Assembly (NCBI RefSeq): GCF_002157225.2
Contig: NZ_CP020038.1
Coordinates: forward strand, 6,158,991 to 6,222,990
Source of the DNA: Agarilytica rhodophyticola
GTDB lineage: Bacteria > Pseudomonadota > Gammaproteobacteria > Pseudomonadales > Cellvibrionaceae
Direction: 5' to 3'
DNA: 64,000 nt
Position 1 is the first letter of the stretch, and every line of letters starts with the position of its first letter. The notes beneath the pieces are model-generated. The model was given only the letters and a program-made list of their open reading frames with translations. It had not been told where the DNA came from and searched no databases. This document shows positions 1-9,490 of the stretch, one piece after another. The translations under genes were made by a program, and so were the position numbers.

Positions 1-957
1 GAGCCTTTCGATTTCATCATCGTAATATTGATTGACTGGTTTATTAACGAGATGGCGTTCAAGCCATGTGTGAGCAAAACGTTTAGGAAAATATTTTGCT
101 AATAGATTTTTAAGTTCTGACTTATTTCCACAAGCACGCCACTGCGCTAATAATTCGCTAATATTATCTCCTGGTAAAAAATCAATGGTGACACTTTCTC
201 CAGCATGCCAATAGTTGGAAATCTGTAAAATAGCAGGCCCACTCAAACCACGATGCGTAAACAATAAAGCCTCGCGAAAACTTTGTTTACCACAAGAGAC
301 CTCTACATCAACAGATAAGCCAGATAAGTTACTCGCAATTTTCAACCACTCATCGTGTAAAGTGAATGGAACTAGTGAAGCCTGGGTAGCAGTACATGTG
401 ATATTAAATTGTTTGGCAATTTCGTAACCTTTGCCACTAGCTCCCATAGTAGGAATAGACAAGCCTCCGGTTGCCACAACCAGTGACTGGCAGCGTATTT
501 TTCCCATATCGGATATAAGTAAAAAGCCATTATCCGTTTGTGTAATGGCCTTAACTGCACACTTAGTTTTAATTTCCACATTGGCATTGCGACATTCTTC
601 AAGAAGTATATTTAGTATATCTCGTGAAGAATTATCACAAAATAATTGGCCCTTTGTTTTCTCATGATAAGCTAAGCCATAACGATCAATAAGTTCGATA
701 AAGTCAGAAGATGTATAGCGGCTTAGGGCTGATTTACAAAAGTGCAGATTATCTGATAAATAGTTACTTGCATCGATATTGAGGTTAGTGAAATTACAAC
801 GCCCCCCTCCGGACATTAATATTTTCTTACCAACTTTATTAGCGTGATCAAGAACAAGCACATTACGCCCCCTGTAGCCAGCAGTTGCTGCACACATAAG
901 CCCAGCGGCTCCTCCTCCAAGAATGACACAATCCACATGTATTACTTTGCTGCTCAA
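1..957 (-). CDS. NAD(P)/FAD-dependent oxidoreductase, HI0933/BaiN (YhiN) family, 3'-truncated by window edge
   Basis: The frame stays open for 319 codons from 957 to base 1 and continues out of the window. The N-terminus carries a dinucleotide-binding GGGAAGLM loop about 11 residues in. It is followed by the family-typical stretch GKKILMSGGGRCNFTN, and later VVATGGLSIPTMGASGKGY. These are hallmarks of the HI0933/BaiN flavoprotein family; the substrate is not predictable. The start chosen is the TTG at 957, preceded by AGAGGA at good spacing. A GTG at 936 is the alternative. It stands alone and diverges from a small membrane-protein gene. The family call is secure, the start less so. Confidence 0.85.
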   Translation of the reverse strand, partial: MSSKVIHVDCVILGGGAAGLMCAATAGYRGRNVLVLDHANKVGKKILMSGGGRCNFTNLNIDASNYLSDNLHFCKSALSRYTSSDFIELIDRYGLAYHEKTKGQLFCDNSSRDILNILLEECRNANVEIKTKCAVKAITQTDNGFLLISDMGKIRCQSLVVATGGLSIPTMGASGKGYEIAKQFNITCTATQASLVPFTLHDEWLKIASNLSGLSVDVEVSCGKQSFREALLFTHRGLSGPAILQISNYWHAGESVTIDFLPGDNISELLAQWRACGNKSELKNLLAKYFPKRFAHTWLERHLVNKPVNQYYDDEIERL

Positions 958-1114
958 ACTTTCCTCTACCTATATATCGTTCTAACGCCTGATGATCTAA
1001 TGCCATAATTAGACATAAATTAGAATAATTTTGCCATATTTATACTCAGATGTGCCTTGATTGAGTGATTTAATATTTTCCATAAGCCCAAAAACTCTAC
1101 AACAGGAAAATATT

Positions 1115-1297
1115 ATGTGCTTTGATCGACGCAAACCCCCTAAGCATTTGATTATTAAAGATGACTATCATTCAGACAAAAATTTTGGCTTCGGCTGGAT
1201 TTTGGCAGCGGTAGTTATCCTGCTCGCAGGTATGTTTATTTCTATCGCAGTGAACGCGCAGGGCCCAACACAATTAGTAATGAGTGGCAGTCCATAA
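1115..1297 (+). CDS. small single-pass membrane protein, unknown function
   Basis: This is a 60-residue protein with a basic N-terminus (MCFDRRKPPKH) and one strong transmembrane segment at about residues 28–50, GWILAAVVILLAGMFISIAV, ending in a short polar tail. The ATG at 1115 has AGGA seven bases upstream. An upstream in-frame start at 1061 would add 18 residues without a good ribosome site. I do not recognise a family. It lies between a divergent flavoprotein and the convergent ATPase gene, so it probably has its own promoter. Being short, it could be spurious, but start signal and membrane segment argue for a real gene. Confidence 0.5.
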   Translation: MCFDRRKPPKHLIIKDDYHSDKNFGFGWILAAVVILLAGMFISIAVNAQGPTQLVMSGSP

Positions 1298-1383
1298 GAC
1301 GCTAACTGCATCAAATAGATATCAGATCTAAAATCGATAACGATACGTGTTTGATTTAGACTAGAGCCTGTTAGCACTAACAG

Positions 1384-3180
1384 CTAATAATCCTCAGGTG
1401 GCGGAGCTACTCGCAATACTTCAGATAAACTGGTTAGGCCCATAGCAACCTTATGTGCACCGGATAATCGTAATGTCCTCATGCCTTCTCGCATGGCCTG
1501 TTGTCGCAGCTTAATTAAATCACAATCATCACTTATGAGCTGCTTTAGATTCTCGCTCAACATTAAGATTTCGTATATCCCTTGTCGGCCTAGAAAACCA
1601 GTGTTTCTGCACTCTAAGCAACCAACAGGCTCACACACACTTTTAGGGCGATTTACTTTCCAAGGTTTAACCAAGTCATCCCAATCTTTGCTCTTTACTT
1701 CTGAGGTTTTCTTACAATGAGGGCAAAGTGCACGTACTAAACGTTGGGCCATAATACCCAGTAAAGTAGATTTAATCAGATAACTGGGAACACCCAGATC
1801 CAAAATCCGCGAAATCGCTGTCGGTGCATCATTAGTATGCAGAGTCGATATTACTAAATGCCCAGTTAACGCCGCTTGCACTGCCATTCTTGCCGTTTCA
1901 ACATCACGGATTTCGCCCACCATAATAATGTCCGGATCTTGTCTCAGTAACGTGCGAATTCCAGCTGCAAAATCCAAATCGATATTGTGTTGAACTTGAG
2001 TCTGATTGAAGCTTTCCTCGACCATTTCGATAGGATCTTCAATCGTCGAGACATTAACTTCATCTGTGGAAAGGCTGCGTAAAGTGGAATATAAAGTGGT
2101 AGTTTTTCCCGACCCCGTAGGCCCGGTCACAAGCAGTATGCCGTGCGGACGATGAGCCATTTCATTCCAGCGTTTATAATCATCACCGTTTAGCCCGAGT
2201 TCCTCAAAAGAACGCAACAACACTTCCGGATCAAAAATACGCATCACCATTTTTTCACCAAAGGCGGTGGGCAGCGTCGACAAGCGTAATTCTGCTTCTG
2301 AACCATTTGGGCGTTTGGTCTTAATACGACCATCCTGCGGCTTTCTTTTTTCAGCAACATTCATTCTACCGAGAATTTTCAAGCGGCTTATAATGGCGAT
2401 AGCAACCATTGCAGGGAATTCATAGATATCATGGAGAATGCCATCGATACGGAACCTTAAGCGTGTTTTTTCCCTGCGAGGCTCAATGTGAATGTCGCTA
2501 GCACGCTGATCAAAGGCGTAGTTAAGCAACCAATCAACAATATTAACAATGTGCTGATCGTTCGCCTCTGGGTCTTTTAACGCTCCTAGCTCAAGTAACT
2601 GTTCAAAATTTACAATACCACTGGAGCGGCTGGTTGGGCCACCCTCCTCAGCACCAGATACTGACTTAGAAAGCGAGTAAAATTCTACACGCAGGCGTTC
2701 TATTTCTGAAGGCGAGGCAATAACACGTCGAATTTGTTGTTGAACAGTTTGGCTGATCTGCTCCTGCCATTGCATAAGATAAGGCTCAGTCACTGCAATA
2801 ACGACTTCATCAGCGGTATAGTCCACACATAGCAAGCCATGGCGTTTTGCAAAAGCATAAGACATAATGCTGCAGGCTTTAGCCACAGGAACTTTCATCG
2901 GATCGATATGGTAGATAGGTAAGCCTGACTTCTGCGATATCCAGTCTGTCAGGAACATTTCATCAACGATTTTCCCATCCAACTGCTTATTATCTAGCTT
3001 TTGTGCAGCAATGTAAGTAAGTATGTGCATGGCCGCATGCTCTTTTGAACGCGGTTCACCCATTAAAAAGTTGGCATCACGCCGTCCAATGATCCCTTCA
3101 TCCGCAAGTTCCATCAATACAGTACGGAGATTCAATGAACGTTCCACATTGATCGTGGATGATGATGATATTGTTGCCAT
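1384..3180 (-). CDS. GspE/PulE/PilB-type secretion ATPase, solitary
   Basis: This is a 598-residue ATPase of the type II secretion/type IV pilus family. The N-terminal ~200 residues match an MshEN/GspE-N region. The core has Walker A GPTGSGKTTT near residue 351, the Asp box around IEDPIE, Walker B DPDIIMVGEIRD near 415, and the His box TGHLVISTLHTNDA. A zinc site is formed by CPHC (~485) and CLEC (~520). Length is usual for the family. No gsp, pil or msh genes are nearby, so the machine it powers cannot be told from context. Catalytic motifs are intact, so it should be an active hexameric motor. GspE is a risky name without the rest of the operon. Confidence 0.9.
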   Translation of the reverse strand: MATISSSSTINVERSLNLRTVLMELADEGIIGRRDANFLMGEPRSKEHAAMHILTYIAAQKLDNKQLDGKIVDEMFLTDWISQKSGLPIYHIDPMKVPVAKACSIMSYAFAKRHGLLCVDYTADEVVIAVTEPYLMQWQEQISQTVQQQIRRVIASPSEIERLRVEFYSLSKSVSGAEEGGPTSRSSGIVNFEQLLELGALKDPEANDQHIVNIVDWLLNYAFDQRASDIHIEPRREKTRLRFRIDGILHDIYEFPAMVAIAIISRLKILGRMNVAEKRKPQDGRIKTKRPNGSEAELRLSTLPTAFGEKMVMRIFDPEVLLRSFEELGLNGDDYKRWNEMAHRPHGILLVTGPTGSGKTTTLYSTLRSLSTDEVNVSTIEDPIEMVEESFNQTQVQHNIDLDFAAGIRTLLRQDPDIIMVGEIRDVETARMAVQAALTGHLVISTLHTNDAPTAISRILDLGVPSYLIKSTLLGIMAQRLVRALCPHCKKTSEVKSKDWDDLVKPWKVNRPKSVCEPVGCLECRNTGFLGRQGIYEILMLSENLKQLISDDCDLIKLRQQAMREGMRTLRLSGAHKVAMGLTSLSEVLRVAPPPEDY

Positions 3181-3373
3181 ACCAGCTCCTAAATGCTGCC
3201 ATTTTTATACATGAAATAACTTTACCACATTCTCACAAGAGTCTTGATCCGGAAACCTAGTTCCTAACCCCGTAGCACCTTTTTGGCTCTGCTAAAAAAA
3301 TATACAAACAAAGATACCGTATTTAGGGCACAATATTTCAAATCTACAATACATGTACTAAGGTGCAAGCTAT

Positions 3374-4165
3374 ATGAAACTTGAGATTTACCAGATAGAT
3401 GCTTTTGCACATGCTATTTTTGAAGGCAATCCAGCCGCTGTTTGTGTACTAGACACCTGGCTGCCTGATGTCTTGATGCAAGCAATTGCTGGAGAAATGA
3501 ACTTAGCAGAGACAGCTTTCCTGGTAAAAAAAAATGATGGCTACAGAATACGCTGGTTCACTCCCACCACCGAAGTAAAACTGTGCGGTCATGCAACACT
3601 CGCTTCAGCCCATGTATTGTACGAGCACTTGAATCACAAGAAAGAGCCAATTCGATTTTATTCGCAAAGTGGAGTACTAATTGCCAGTCCAGAATCCGCA
3701 AATTACATATCCTTAGATTTTCCTGCTAACCCCCCAAAACCACTGGATTTAACGCAGGAAATGATCGATGCATTAGGCGGCAATCCAATTTCAGCGCTAG
3801 CGGACGACGATTTGATCGTAGTTTACAGTGATGCCACAGAAATAGAAATTTTATCACCGGATATTAGCAAAGTAGCCAAACTACCCTACCGAGGCGTCAT
3901 TGCCACGGCTCCAGGCAATGGTAACGGTTATGATTTTGTCTGCCGTTTCTTCGCTCCGGCTGTTGGTGTAAATGAAGACCCAGTGACTGGCTCAGCCTAT
4001 ACAGAACTTGCGCCTTACTATTTTGATTACTTTAAAAAGCAGAAGTTTCTAGCTCGTCAAATGTCTAAAAGAGGTGGGGATGTCAATGTTACCTTTGCCG
4101 GTGACCGTGTGCATATTGCAGGCGCTGCAAAAACTGCTTTAATCGGCTCGCTTTATCTTAAATAA
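3374..4165 (+). CDS. PhzF-family isomerase/epimerase
   Basis: The protein has 263 residues, the usual PhzF length. It starts MKLEIYQIDAF, with FEGNPAAV at 16–23 and the catalytic-loop motif NLAETAF, whose Glu46 aligns with the general acid/base of PhzF. Later come the typical WFTPTTEVKLCGHATLAS block and GVNEDPVTGSAY. The family has the diaminopimelate-epimerase fold, and most members have no known substrate. The gene is single, with AAGGTG before the ATG at 3374. A MITE-like element sits 26 bp beyond the stop. A second PhzF gene at 50096–50881 is divergent from it in sequence and has Asp at the Glu46 position. Confidence 0.9.
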   Translation: MKLEIYQIDAFAHAIFEGNPAAVCVLDTWLPDVLMQAIAGEMNLAETAFLVKKNDGYRIRWFTPTTEVKLCGHATLASAHVLYEHLNHKKEPIRFYSQSGVLIASPESANYISLDFPANPPKPLDLTQEMIDALGGNPISALADDDLIVVYSDATEIEILSPDISKVAKLPYRGVIATAPGNGNGYDFVCRFFAPAVGVNEDPVTGSAYTELAPYYFDYFKKQKFLARQMSKRGGDVNVTFAGDRVHIAGAAKTALIGSLYLK

Positions 4166-4191
4166 GAGAGGTAATCGTACTCCTAACTTTA

Positions 4192-4457
4192 GGGCGCCTC
4201 TAATAATTGGATTTCGTCCTCTGGCTTAGCGAGCGGTTCATGCACAATGCAAAATTTTGAGGCATGCTGGTGGCCTGTTGAAAAATTTTAACACCGTGCA
4301 TGGATCGTTCGATATGCCCCAAAGGGCGTGGCCCGGCGGGCTTTATTGCGACGTTGGATTGCTTGAAAAGGCCACCAGCCTTACGCAGCGCAATCCGTCT
4401 TGCACTAAAGCCCGACAGACCCGTTCAGAGGTCTAAACCAATTATTTAGAGGCGCCC
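4192..4457. mobile_element. MITE-like element, 266 bp, with terminal inverted repeats
   Basis: The ends are inverted repeats of about 19 bp: GGGCGCCTCTAATAATTGG on the left and its complement with one extra A on the right. Direct TTTA copies flank them at 4188–4191 and 4458–4461, as expected for a 4-bp target-site duplication. Inside, GCTGGTGGCCT (4266–4276) is matched by AGGCCACCAGC (4369–4379), and further imperfect arms make a long nested hairpin. No coding capacity is visible. The structure fits a non-autonomous miniature element; no parent transposase lies in the window. Confidence 0.7.
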
Positions 4458-4606
4458 TTTATTAGGATAGTAATCTAAGGTAATTTTATTTTACACTTAT
4501 GACACAGTATTCCTGTTGATGCTATCAAAAAATGCAGGAGACTCACGTTAAGATACGCACTAGTTAGTGACTAATTTTTAATAAATAATGGCTGAGCATT
4601 CGCATT

Positions 4607-5929
4607 ATGGCAGAACAACATCAATACGTTGAATGGTTTCGACAATCTTCGCCTTACATACACAACCATCGCGGAAAAACTTTTGTGGTCATGCTACCAG
4701 GAGATTGCCTGGCACAAAATACTACAGCGAATATCGTCAGTGATTTGGTATTACTGCAAAGCCTAGGAGTTAAGTTGATCATTGTGCATGGCGCTAGACG
4801 CCAAATTGATGAGCAGCTGGCACTCAAAAATATCACTTCCTCTTTTTACAATGGACTTAGAATAACAACGAAAGATGACATACCAGAAGTTCTTAAAGCG
4901 ATAGGCGCAGCTCGCTTTTCGTTAGAGGCCAGTTTTTCTTCAGGTATGCCAAACTCCCCAATGCACGGCGCCAAAGTGCGTGTGCATTCTGGCAACTTCA
5001 TCACTGCCATGCCACGCGGTATTATTGATGGTGTCGATTATCAATATACAGGAACGGTGCGTGCAGTAGACACCGCGGCTTTATTAGATGCCCTAAACCA
5101 AAAAGATTTAGTCCTAATCTCTCCCCTTGGGTACTCCCTTACCGGCGAGTCGTTTAATCTTTCTTTTGCCGATATCGCAGTACAAGTGGCCGTTGAAATT
5201 GGGGCAGACAAACTCATTGCCTACAACGACGATGGTCAAATTGTCGATAGCGAACAGAAAGTTTATCGCGAAATGACTCTACTTAAATGCGAAAAATTCC
5301 TGGTTGATAAACAACACCGAAACCAGAGTAATACTTATTTTTCCTTACGTGCATGTCATAAAGCCTGTGATGGAGGTGTATCACGTGCACATGTTATATC
5401 CTCAGAAGAAGATGGAGCACTGCTCAAAGAATTATTTACTCGCGATGGATCTGGCACTATGGTCTATCGAGATAACTATGAAACTATACGACGTGCACGT
5501 ATCCAGGACGTGGGTGGAATCCTCAATCTCATTGCTCCGCTTGAGAAAGAAGGTATTTTAGTTAAACGCTCAAGAGAAAGGCTTGAAACTGAAATCAGCT
5601 ACTTTACTGTGATGGAGAAAGACAATCTTCTGGTGGGGTGTGCAGGCCTCTACCCAATGGAGTCAGATGCCGCTGCTGAGCTTGCATGTGTCGCCATACA
5701 TCCGAATTATCGTAAAAATGGGCGAGCCGCCAAACTACTAACTCATATTGAGCGCCAAGCCTCTAGACTTTCCATCAAGCAGCTATACGCTCTCACCACG
5801 CAGACATCTCACTGGTTTATTGAACAAGGCTTCACTGAAACTCATGTTGATATGTTACCCGTGGAGCGACGCTCACTATACAATTATCAACGAAAATCAA
5901 AAGTTTTTATTAAACAAATACAAGAATAA
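4607..5929 (+). CDS. argA: N-acetylglutamate synthase (amino-acid N-acetyltransferase)
   Basis: The protein catalyses acetyl-CoA + L-glutamate to N-acetylglutamate, the first step of arginine synthesis in the cytoplasm. It has 440 residues, the standard ArgA length. Residues ~20–290 form the amino-acid-kinase domain (VVMLPGDCL, LLQSLGVKLIIVHGARRQID). Residues ~295–435 form a GNAT acetyltransferase domain, with CVAIHPNYRKNGRAAKLL as the acetyl-CoA loop. In this family arginine feedback acts through the kinase-like domain. It is monocistronic with a strong hairpin 28 bp past the stop. Confidence 0.95.
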   Translation: MAEQHQYVEWFRQSSPYIHNHRGKTFVVMLPGDCLAQNTTANIVSDLVLLQSLGVKLIIVHGARRQIDEQLALKNITSSFYNGLRITTKDDIPEVLKAIGAARFSLEASFSSGMPNSPMHGAKVRVHSGNFITAMPRGIIDGVDYQYTGTVRAVDTAALLDALNQKDLVLISPLGYSLTGESFNLSFADIAVQVAVEIGADKLIAYNDDGQIVDSEQKVYREMTLLKCEKFLVDKQHRNQSNTYFSLRACHKACDGGVSRAHVISSEEDGALLKELFTRDGSGTMVYRDNYETIRRARIQDVGGILNLIAPLEKEGILVKRSRERLETEISYFTVMEKDNLLVGCAGLYPMESDAAAELACVAIHPNYRKNGRAAKLLTHIERQASRLSIKQLYALTTQTSHWFIEQGFTETHVDMLPVERRSLYNYQRKSKVFIKQIQE

Positions 5930-5956
5930 AACTTTCTTGAAGAACTATAAGCAAAG

Positions 5957-5990
5957 CAGGCTTTTATATTTTTAGATATATAAAAGCCTG
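5957..5990 (+). terminator. hairpin downstream of argA
   Basis: A perfect 13-bp inverted repeat, CAGGCTTTTATAT and ATATAAAAGCCTG, with an 8-base loop sits just beyond the argA stop. The T-tract after it is weak (TTCGTGTATTT), so it is either an inefficient intrinsic terminator or an mRNA-stabilising hairpin. Confidence 0.6.
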
Positions 5991-6093
5991 TTCGTGTATT
6001 TATCTTAAAGCGCCATTGAGTATCTAAATCAGCAGATTAAGGATTTATTGCCTAAACTTATATCTAATTAGGCACTATTTATGAATCTGCTCT

Positions 6094-7776
6094 ATGAATC
6101 CATTGCTAAATCAAGATCCTAAAGATCTCAAACAAATCGATATCGTAAAAATCTATAGCAATAAGAAATGTTTAGTTATTGACGATTTTCCAGAGATTCG
6201 AGGGTCACTAAGCCGGACATTAAAAACCTTTGGCGCAGCCTCTGTGGATACCGCAGCCGATGGCGAAGACGCAATAAAACTTTGCAGCAGCAAAGGTTAC
6301 GATATTGTTATATGTGATTATAACCTGGGTAATGGTAAAGATGGGCAGCAGGTTTTAGAGGAAGTACGATTTTTACGCGTGCTAATGATGACAAGCTTGT
6401 TCGTTATGATAACAGGAGAGTCTTCCCGCCATATGGTATTAGGCGCACTAGAGTGTCAACCTGATGACTATATAACCAAACCCTATACAGAAGCTTCTTT
6501 AAAATTACGTTTAAACAAAGCTATTATTCGCCATGAATCTCTTTTACATATAAAGAGCGCAATTTCAAAAGGAGATTACAGAGACGCTTTAGATGAATGC
6601 AATAGAATGATCGCAGAAGGACACCGCTACGCTCCTGACTGCTTAAAAATGAAAGGGCAGCTTCACTTTCTACTTAAACAAATGAAAGAAGCTAGCAAAG
6701 TGTACGAAAGTGTTCTTGGTAAAAAACCTGTTATATGGGCGAAACTTGGTATGGCGAAAACCCAAATTGCTATGGGTCATTTTGACACAGCCGAAAAAGT
6801 TCTCAATGAAATTATTGCAGAAGATGAGCGCTACGTAGAAGCGCACGACATGCTAGCGGAAGTTCATAGCTCAAAAGGAGATTTGCTGGCGGCCCAAAAT
6901 TGTACTGCCAGCGCAACTAAAATTTCACCAAAATCTATCCTCAGGCATAGAAAACTTGCTGACCTTGCAGAACAAAACCACGATGATGAAGTAGCGCTTA
7001 AGTCCCATCAACAATCGATTAAGTGGGGCTTAAATTCGTGCCATGAATCAGAGCAGGATTATTTCAATTATGCCCGCAAAGTGTCAGACGTAGTTAAAGG
7101 AGACGATTCTAGCGACTCCAAGAATCTTGCTAAAAATGCTAGTACTTTTCTCGAACGAGCACGCAAACGTTATTCCTCAAAACCCGAGGTTATGGCGCAG
7201 GCACAGATGGTGGAAACCCAGTTACACAGTTCACAAGGTAATGAAGCGGCAGCACAGAAGTCCCACGATAAAGCCAAAAAGATGTTCCAAGATTTAGCCT
7301 CGCCACCGATAGAAGCAAGCCTTGAGTTTGCACGCTCACTACATGCTATGGACGAAGAGGAAGAAGCTCGCGAATTGCTAACCAAACTTGCTGCTCGTCA
7401 TGAAGGCAAAGAAGATATTATGAGAGTAATTGACGGCATCACTGGAGAACCAATTACCGAAGCGGGTAAGAAAGTCGCTTCAGGCCTTACCAAGAAAGGT
7501 ATCGGCTCTTACGAAAGTAAAGACTTTGACGCTGCAATTAACGTATTTAGTGAAGCACTCGTTACCTACCCCAAACATGTGGGCCTAAATCTCAACCTAG
7601 TACAAGCCATTATCTCACAAGCGCAAAATGCTGGCTTCAACGAAAAACATGAAGCTATTATAAAACGCTGCTTACGGGCGGTAGGTAATATTGGTGAATC
7701 TCACAAGCAATATAAACGTTATAGTTTTCTTACCAAGCAGCTAGCTAAGCATTACCCAGATGCTCTGCTGTCTTAG
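6094..7776 (+). CDS. response-regulator receiver domain fused to tetratricopeptide repeats
   Basis: This 560-residue protein has a receiver domain at ~25–135: acidic pair D30–D31, phospho-acceptor D75 in IVICDYNLGNG, a Thr/Ser switch in VMITGES, and K129 in YITKP. The rest is helical and built of TPR-like repeats (for example MKEASKVYESVLGKKPVIWAKLGMAK). There is no DNA-binding or enzymatic output domain, so it probably works by phosphorylation-dependent protein–protein contact. No sensor kinase lies beside it. Such REC–TPR proteins occur in many marine gammaproteobacteria with little functional work on them. Confidence 0.85.
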   Translation: MNPLLNQDPKDLKQIDIVKIYSNKKCLVIDDFPEIRGSLSRTLKTFGAASVDTAADGEDAIKLCSSKGYDIVICDYNLGNGKDGQQVLEEVRFLRVLMMTSLFVMITGESSRHMVLGALECQPDDYITKPYTEASLKLRLNKAIIRHESLLHIKSAISKGDYRDALDECNRMIAEGHRYAPDCLKMKGQLHFLLKQMKEASKVYESVLGKKPVIWAKLGMAKTQIAMGHFDTAEKVLNEIIAEDERYVEAHDMLAEVHSSKGDLLAAQNCTASATKISPKSILRHRKLADLAEQNHDDEVALKSHQQSIKWGLNSCHESEQDYFNYARKVSDVVKGDDSSDSKNLAKNASTFLERARKRYSSKPEVMAQAQMVETQLHSSQGNEAAAQKSHDKAKKMFQDLASPPIEASLEFARSLHAMDEEEEARELLTKLAARHEGKEDIMRVIDGITGEPITEAGKKVASGLTKKGIGSYESKDFDAAINVFSEALVTYPKHVGLNLNLVQAIISQAQNAGFNEKHEAIIKRCLRAVGNIGESHKQYKRYSFLTKQLAKHYPDALLS

Positions 7777-7923
7777 GGACTAGGGACTTCGCTAATTCCA
7801 CTCATCTCTATTGTTCACTTAGAAAAACGTTACCATATAATTGTAGAGCCGCTTCTTAAAGCGCCGCACGGCTTCAATATGTATGCCATATTAAAGCCAT
7901 GCCGCCAAACAACTAAAGGACTA

Positions 7924-9477
7924 TTAGGTTTGTTGTGTATGCGAAGGCGTGCCGAGAATACGCCATATAAATTCGTACATCGCTTTTTTGATTAACAAAG
8001 CATACATCCTTTTCTTCGCATAAGGTATTGGGAAAGATTCCAAAAATTTACGCGCTTCTTCAGGCTTAGCATGTGGGCCTTCTAATCTGTATTGAGCAGA
8101 AAATTGTGTGCCAAACCACATTTTCAGATACCAATTTCGATCTTTAAAAAACGAAGGAATTTTTGGTTTGCAGCCCACTAATTCAGCAAGAGAATCAATA
8201 TAGGTATTATAATTTACCAAAGAAGATATATGGGGTGTAATATGATATTCATTCTCCCAATATAAACGATCTTTTTGGGTCTGCTGAATGCGATCAGCTA
8301 GATTCGGAAGCTCCATCTTATCACTACACAACTGAGCGAAATAACGGCTTTGCATTTCTGAAAGAGAGGGAATTCCACCTTGGTGAGGCCTTGCAAAACC
8401 GATAAATGCCAGTGACTTATCATAGTCGTGATGGAACATTTGTTTGTATAAATTTCTTATATTATCGATCTTCAAGTCAAGGAAAGGGAATGTTGTTTTA
8501 AACCCAGTACAAAACATTATTGTGTCAATTTTCTCTTCACGACCGTCCTTGAATATCACGGAATCTTTTGTCAGTCGCTCTATACCACTGAAATTAGTAT
8601 CTACTTCGTTATCTACAATATGAGTAAACAATCTCTCATTCTTAGTAATTACCTGATGCACAGGTGATCCAGATTTTCGTGTCCACTCTATGCGTTTTAC
8701 CATAGCTGGATTTTTACTTCCAAGAGACTTCCTAAGAATTCTTTCAACTATCTGCTTGTGCACCTTATAAGGAAAATAGTGAATAATCCTTGAAGTAAAC
8801 ACAGAGGTATCGATAGTAAAAAAAGGATCCTTCTGAAATGGAATAACTCGCGGAGCAACAGCCGGGTAACGACGTAGAGAAAGAAAACATTTATCTGTTA
8901 CTGTTGAGATTTCAGCTGTAATATCTGACGAGCTTTCTCCAAGCCCTAAACACAGCACACGCTTACCTTCATAAGGTTCTTTGTTAACATAATCTTTTGA
9001 GTGATAGACCTCACCTTGGAAAGTATCCAAACCTTCAATATCAGGAATCTTAGGTTCCTGAAACATACCAGAGCATATAGCAACAGAGTCAAAAATTTCT
9101 TGCTTCTCTACTCCATCATGAGTTTTTGTGGAAACTAACCAGCTTGTCCCATCTCTTTCTAAAGCACTCACCTCAGTACCAAAATTTATGTGTGGGAATA
9201 AGCCATTTTTATCCATGTACTTACGTAGGTAATCGGTATAATTTCTAGCAGTCCAAAACTTCATGCGCTCTTCAGTTGGTACAAAGTCGGAAAAGGCCAT
9301 AAAGTAGTTTGTAACAGTTAAGTTCAACGAATCATATGCAAAACCGTCATTTGAGAATACACCACCAAAGCTTTGGTTTTTTTCGAAACAGGTGACGTCG
9401 TGCCCCTCTTCTTTCAGCTCTTTTACGGCAGCGATCCCCGATAAGCCTGCACCTATAACAGCCACTTTTCGTTTCAT
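7924..9477 (-). CDS. flavin-containing monooxygenase (FMO-like, class B)
   Basis: The protein is about 517 residues from the ATG at 9477, which has AGAGGAAG just upstream; the longer frame begins inside the lyase gene. It has an N-terminal FAD loop GAGLSG, the FMO fingerprint FQGEVYHSKDY (FxGxxxHxxxY), the NADPH loop GLGESSSD, and the C-terminal FCTGF segment. Such enzymes oxygenate nucleophilic N or S, or in some branches act as Baeyer–Villiger or halogenating enzymes. It is the last gene of a four-gene operon, 13 bp after the lyase stop, so it probably acts on the lyase product or substrate. The exact reaction is unknown. Confidence 0.88.
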   Translation of the reverse strand: MKRKVAVIGAGLSGIAAVKELKEEGHDVTCFEKNQSFGGVFSNDGFAYDSLNLTVTNYFMAFSDFVPTEERMKFWTARNYTDYLRKYMDKNGLFPHINFGTEVSALERDGTSWLVSTKTHDGVEKQEIFDSVAICSGMFQEPKIPDIEGLDTFQGEVYHSKDYVNKEPYEGKRVLCLGLGESSSDITAEISTVTDKCFLSLRRYPAVAPRVIPFQKDPFFTIDTSVFTSRIIHYFPYKVHKQIVERILRKSLGSKNPAMVKRIEWTRKSGSPVHQVITKNERLFTHIVDNEVDTNFSGIERLTKDSVIFKDGREEKIDTIMFCTGFKTTFPFLDLKIDNIRNLYKQMFHHDYDKSLAFIGFARPHQGGIPSLSEMQSRYFAQLCSDKMELPNLADRIQQTQKDRLYWENEYHITPHISSLVNYNTYIDSLAELVGCKPKIPSFFKDRNWYLKMWFGTQFSAQYRLEGPHAKPEEARKFLESFPIPYAKKRMYALLIKKAMYEFIWRILGTPSHTQQT

Positions 9478-9490
9478 AAGAACTTCCTCT

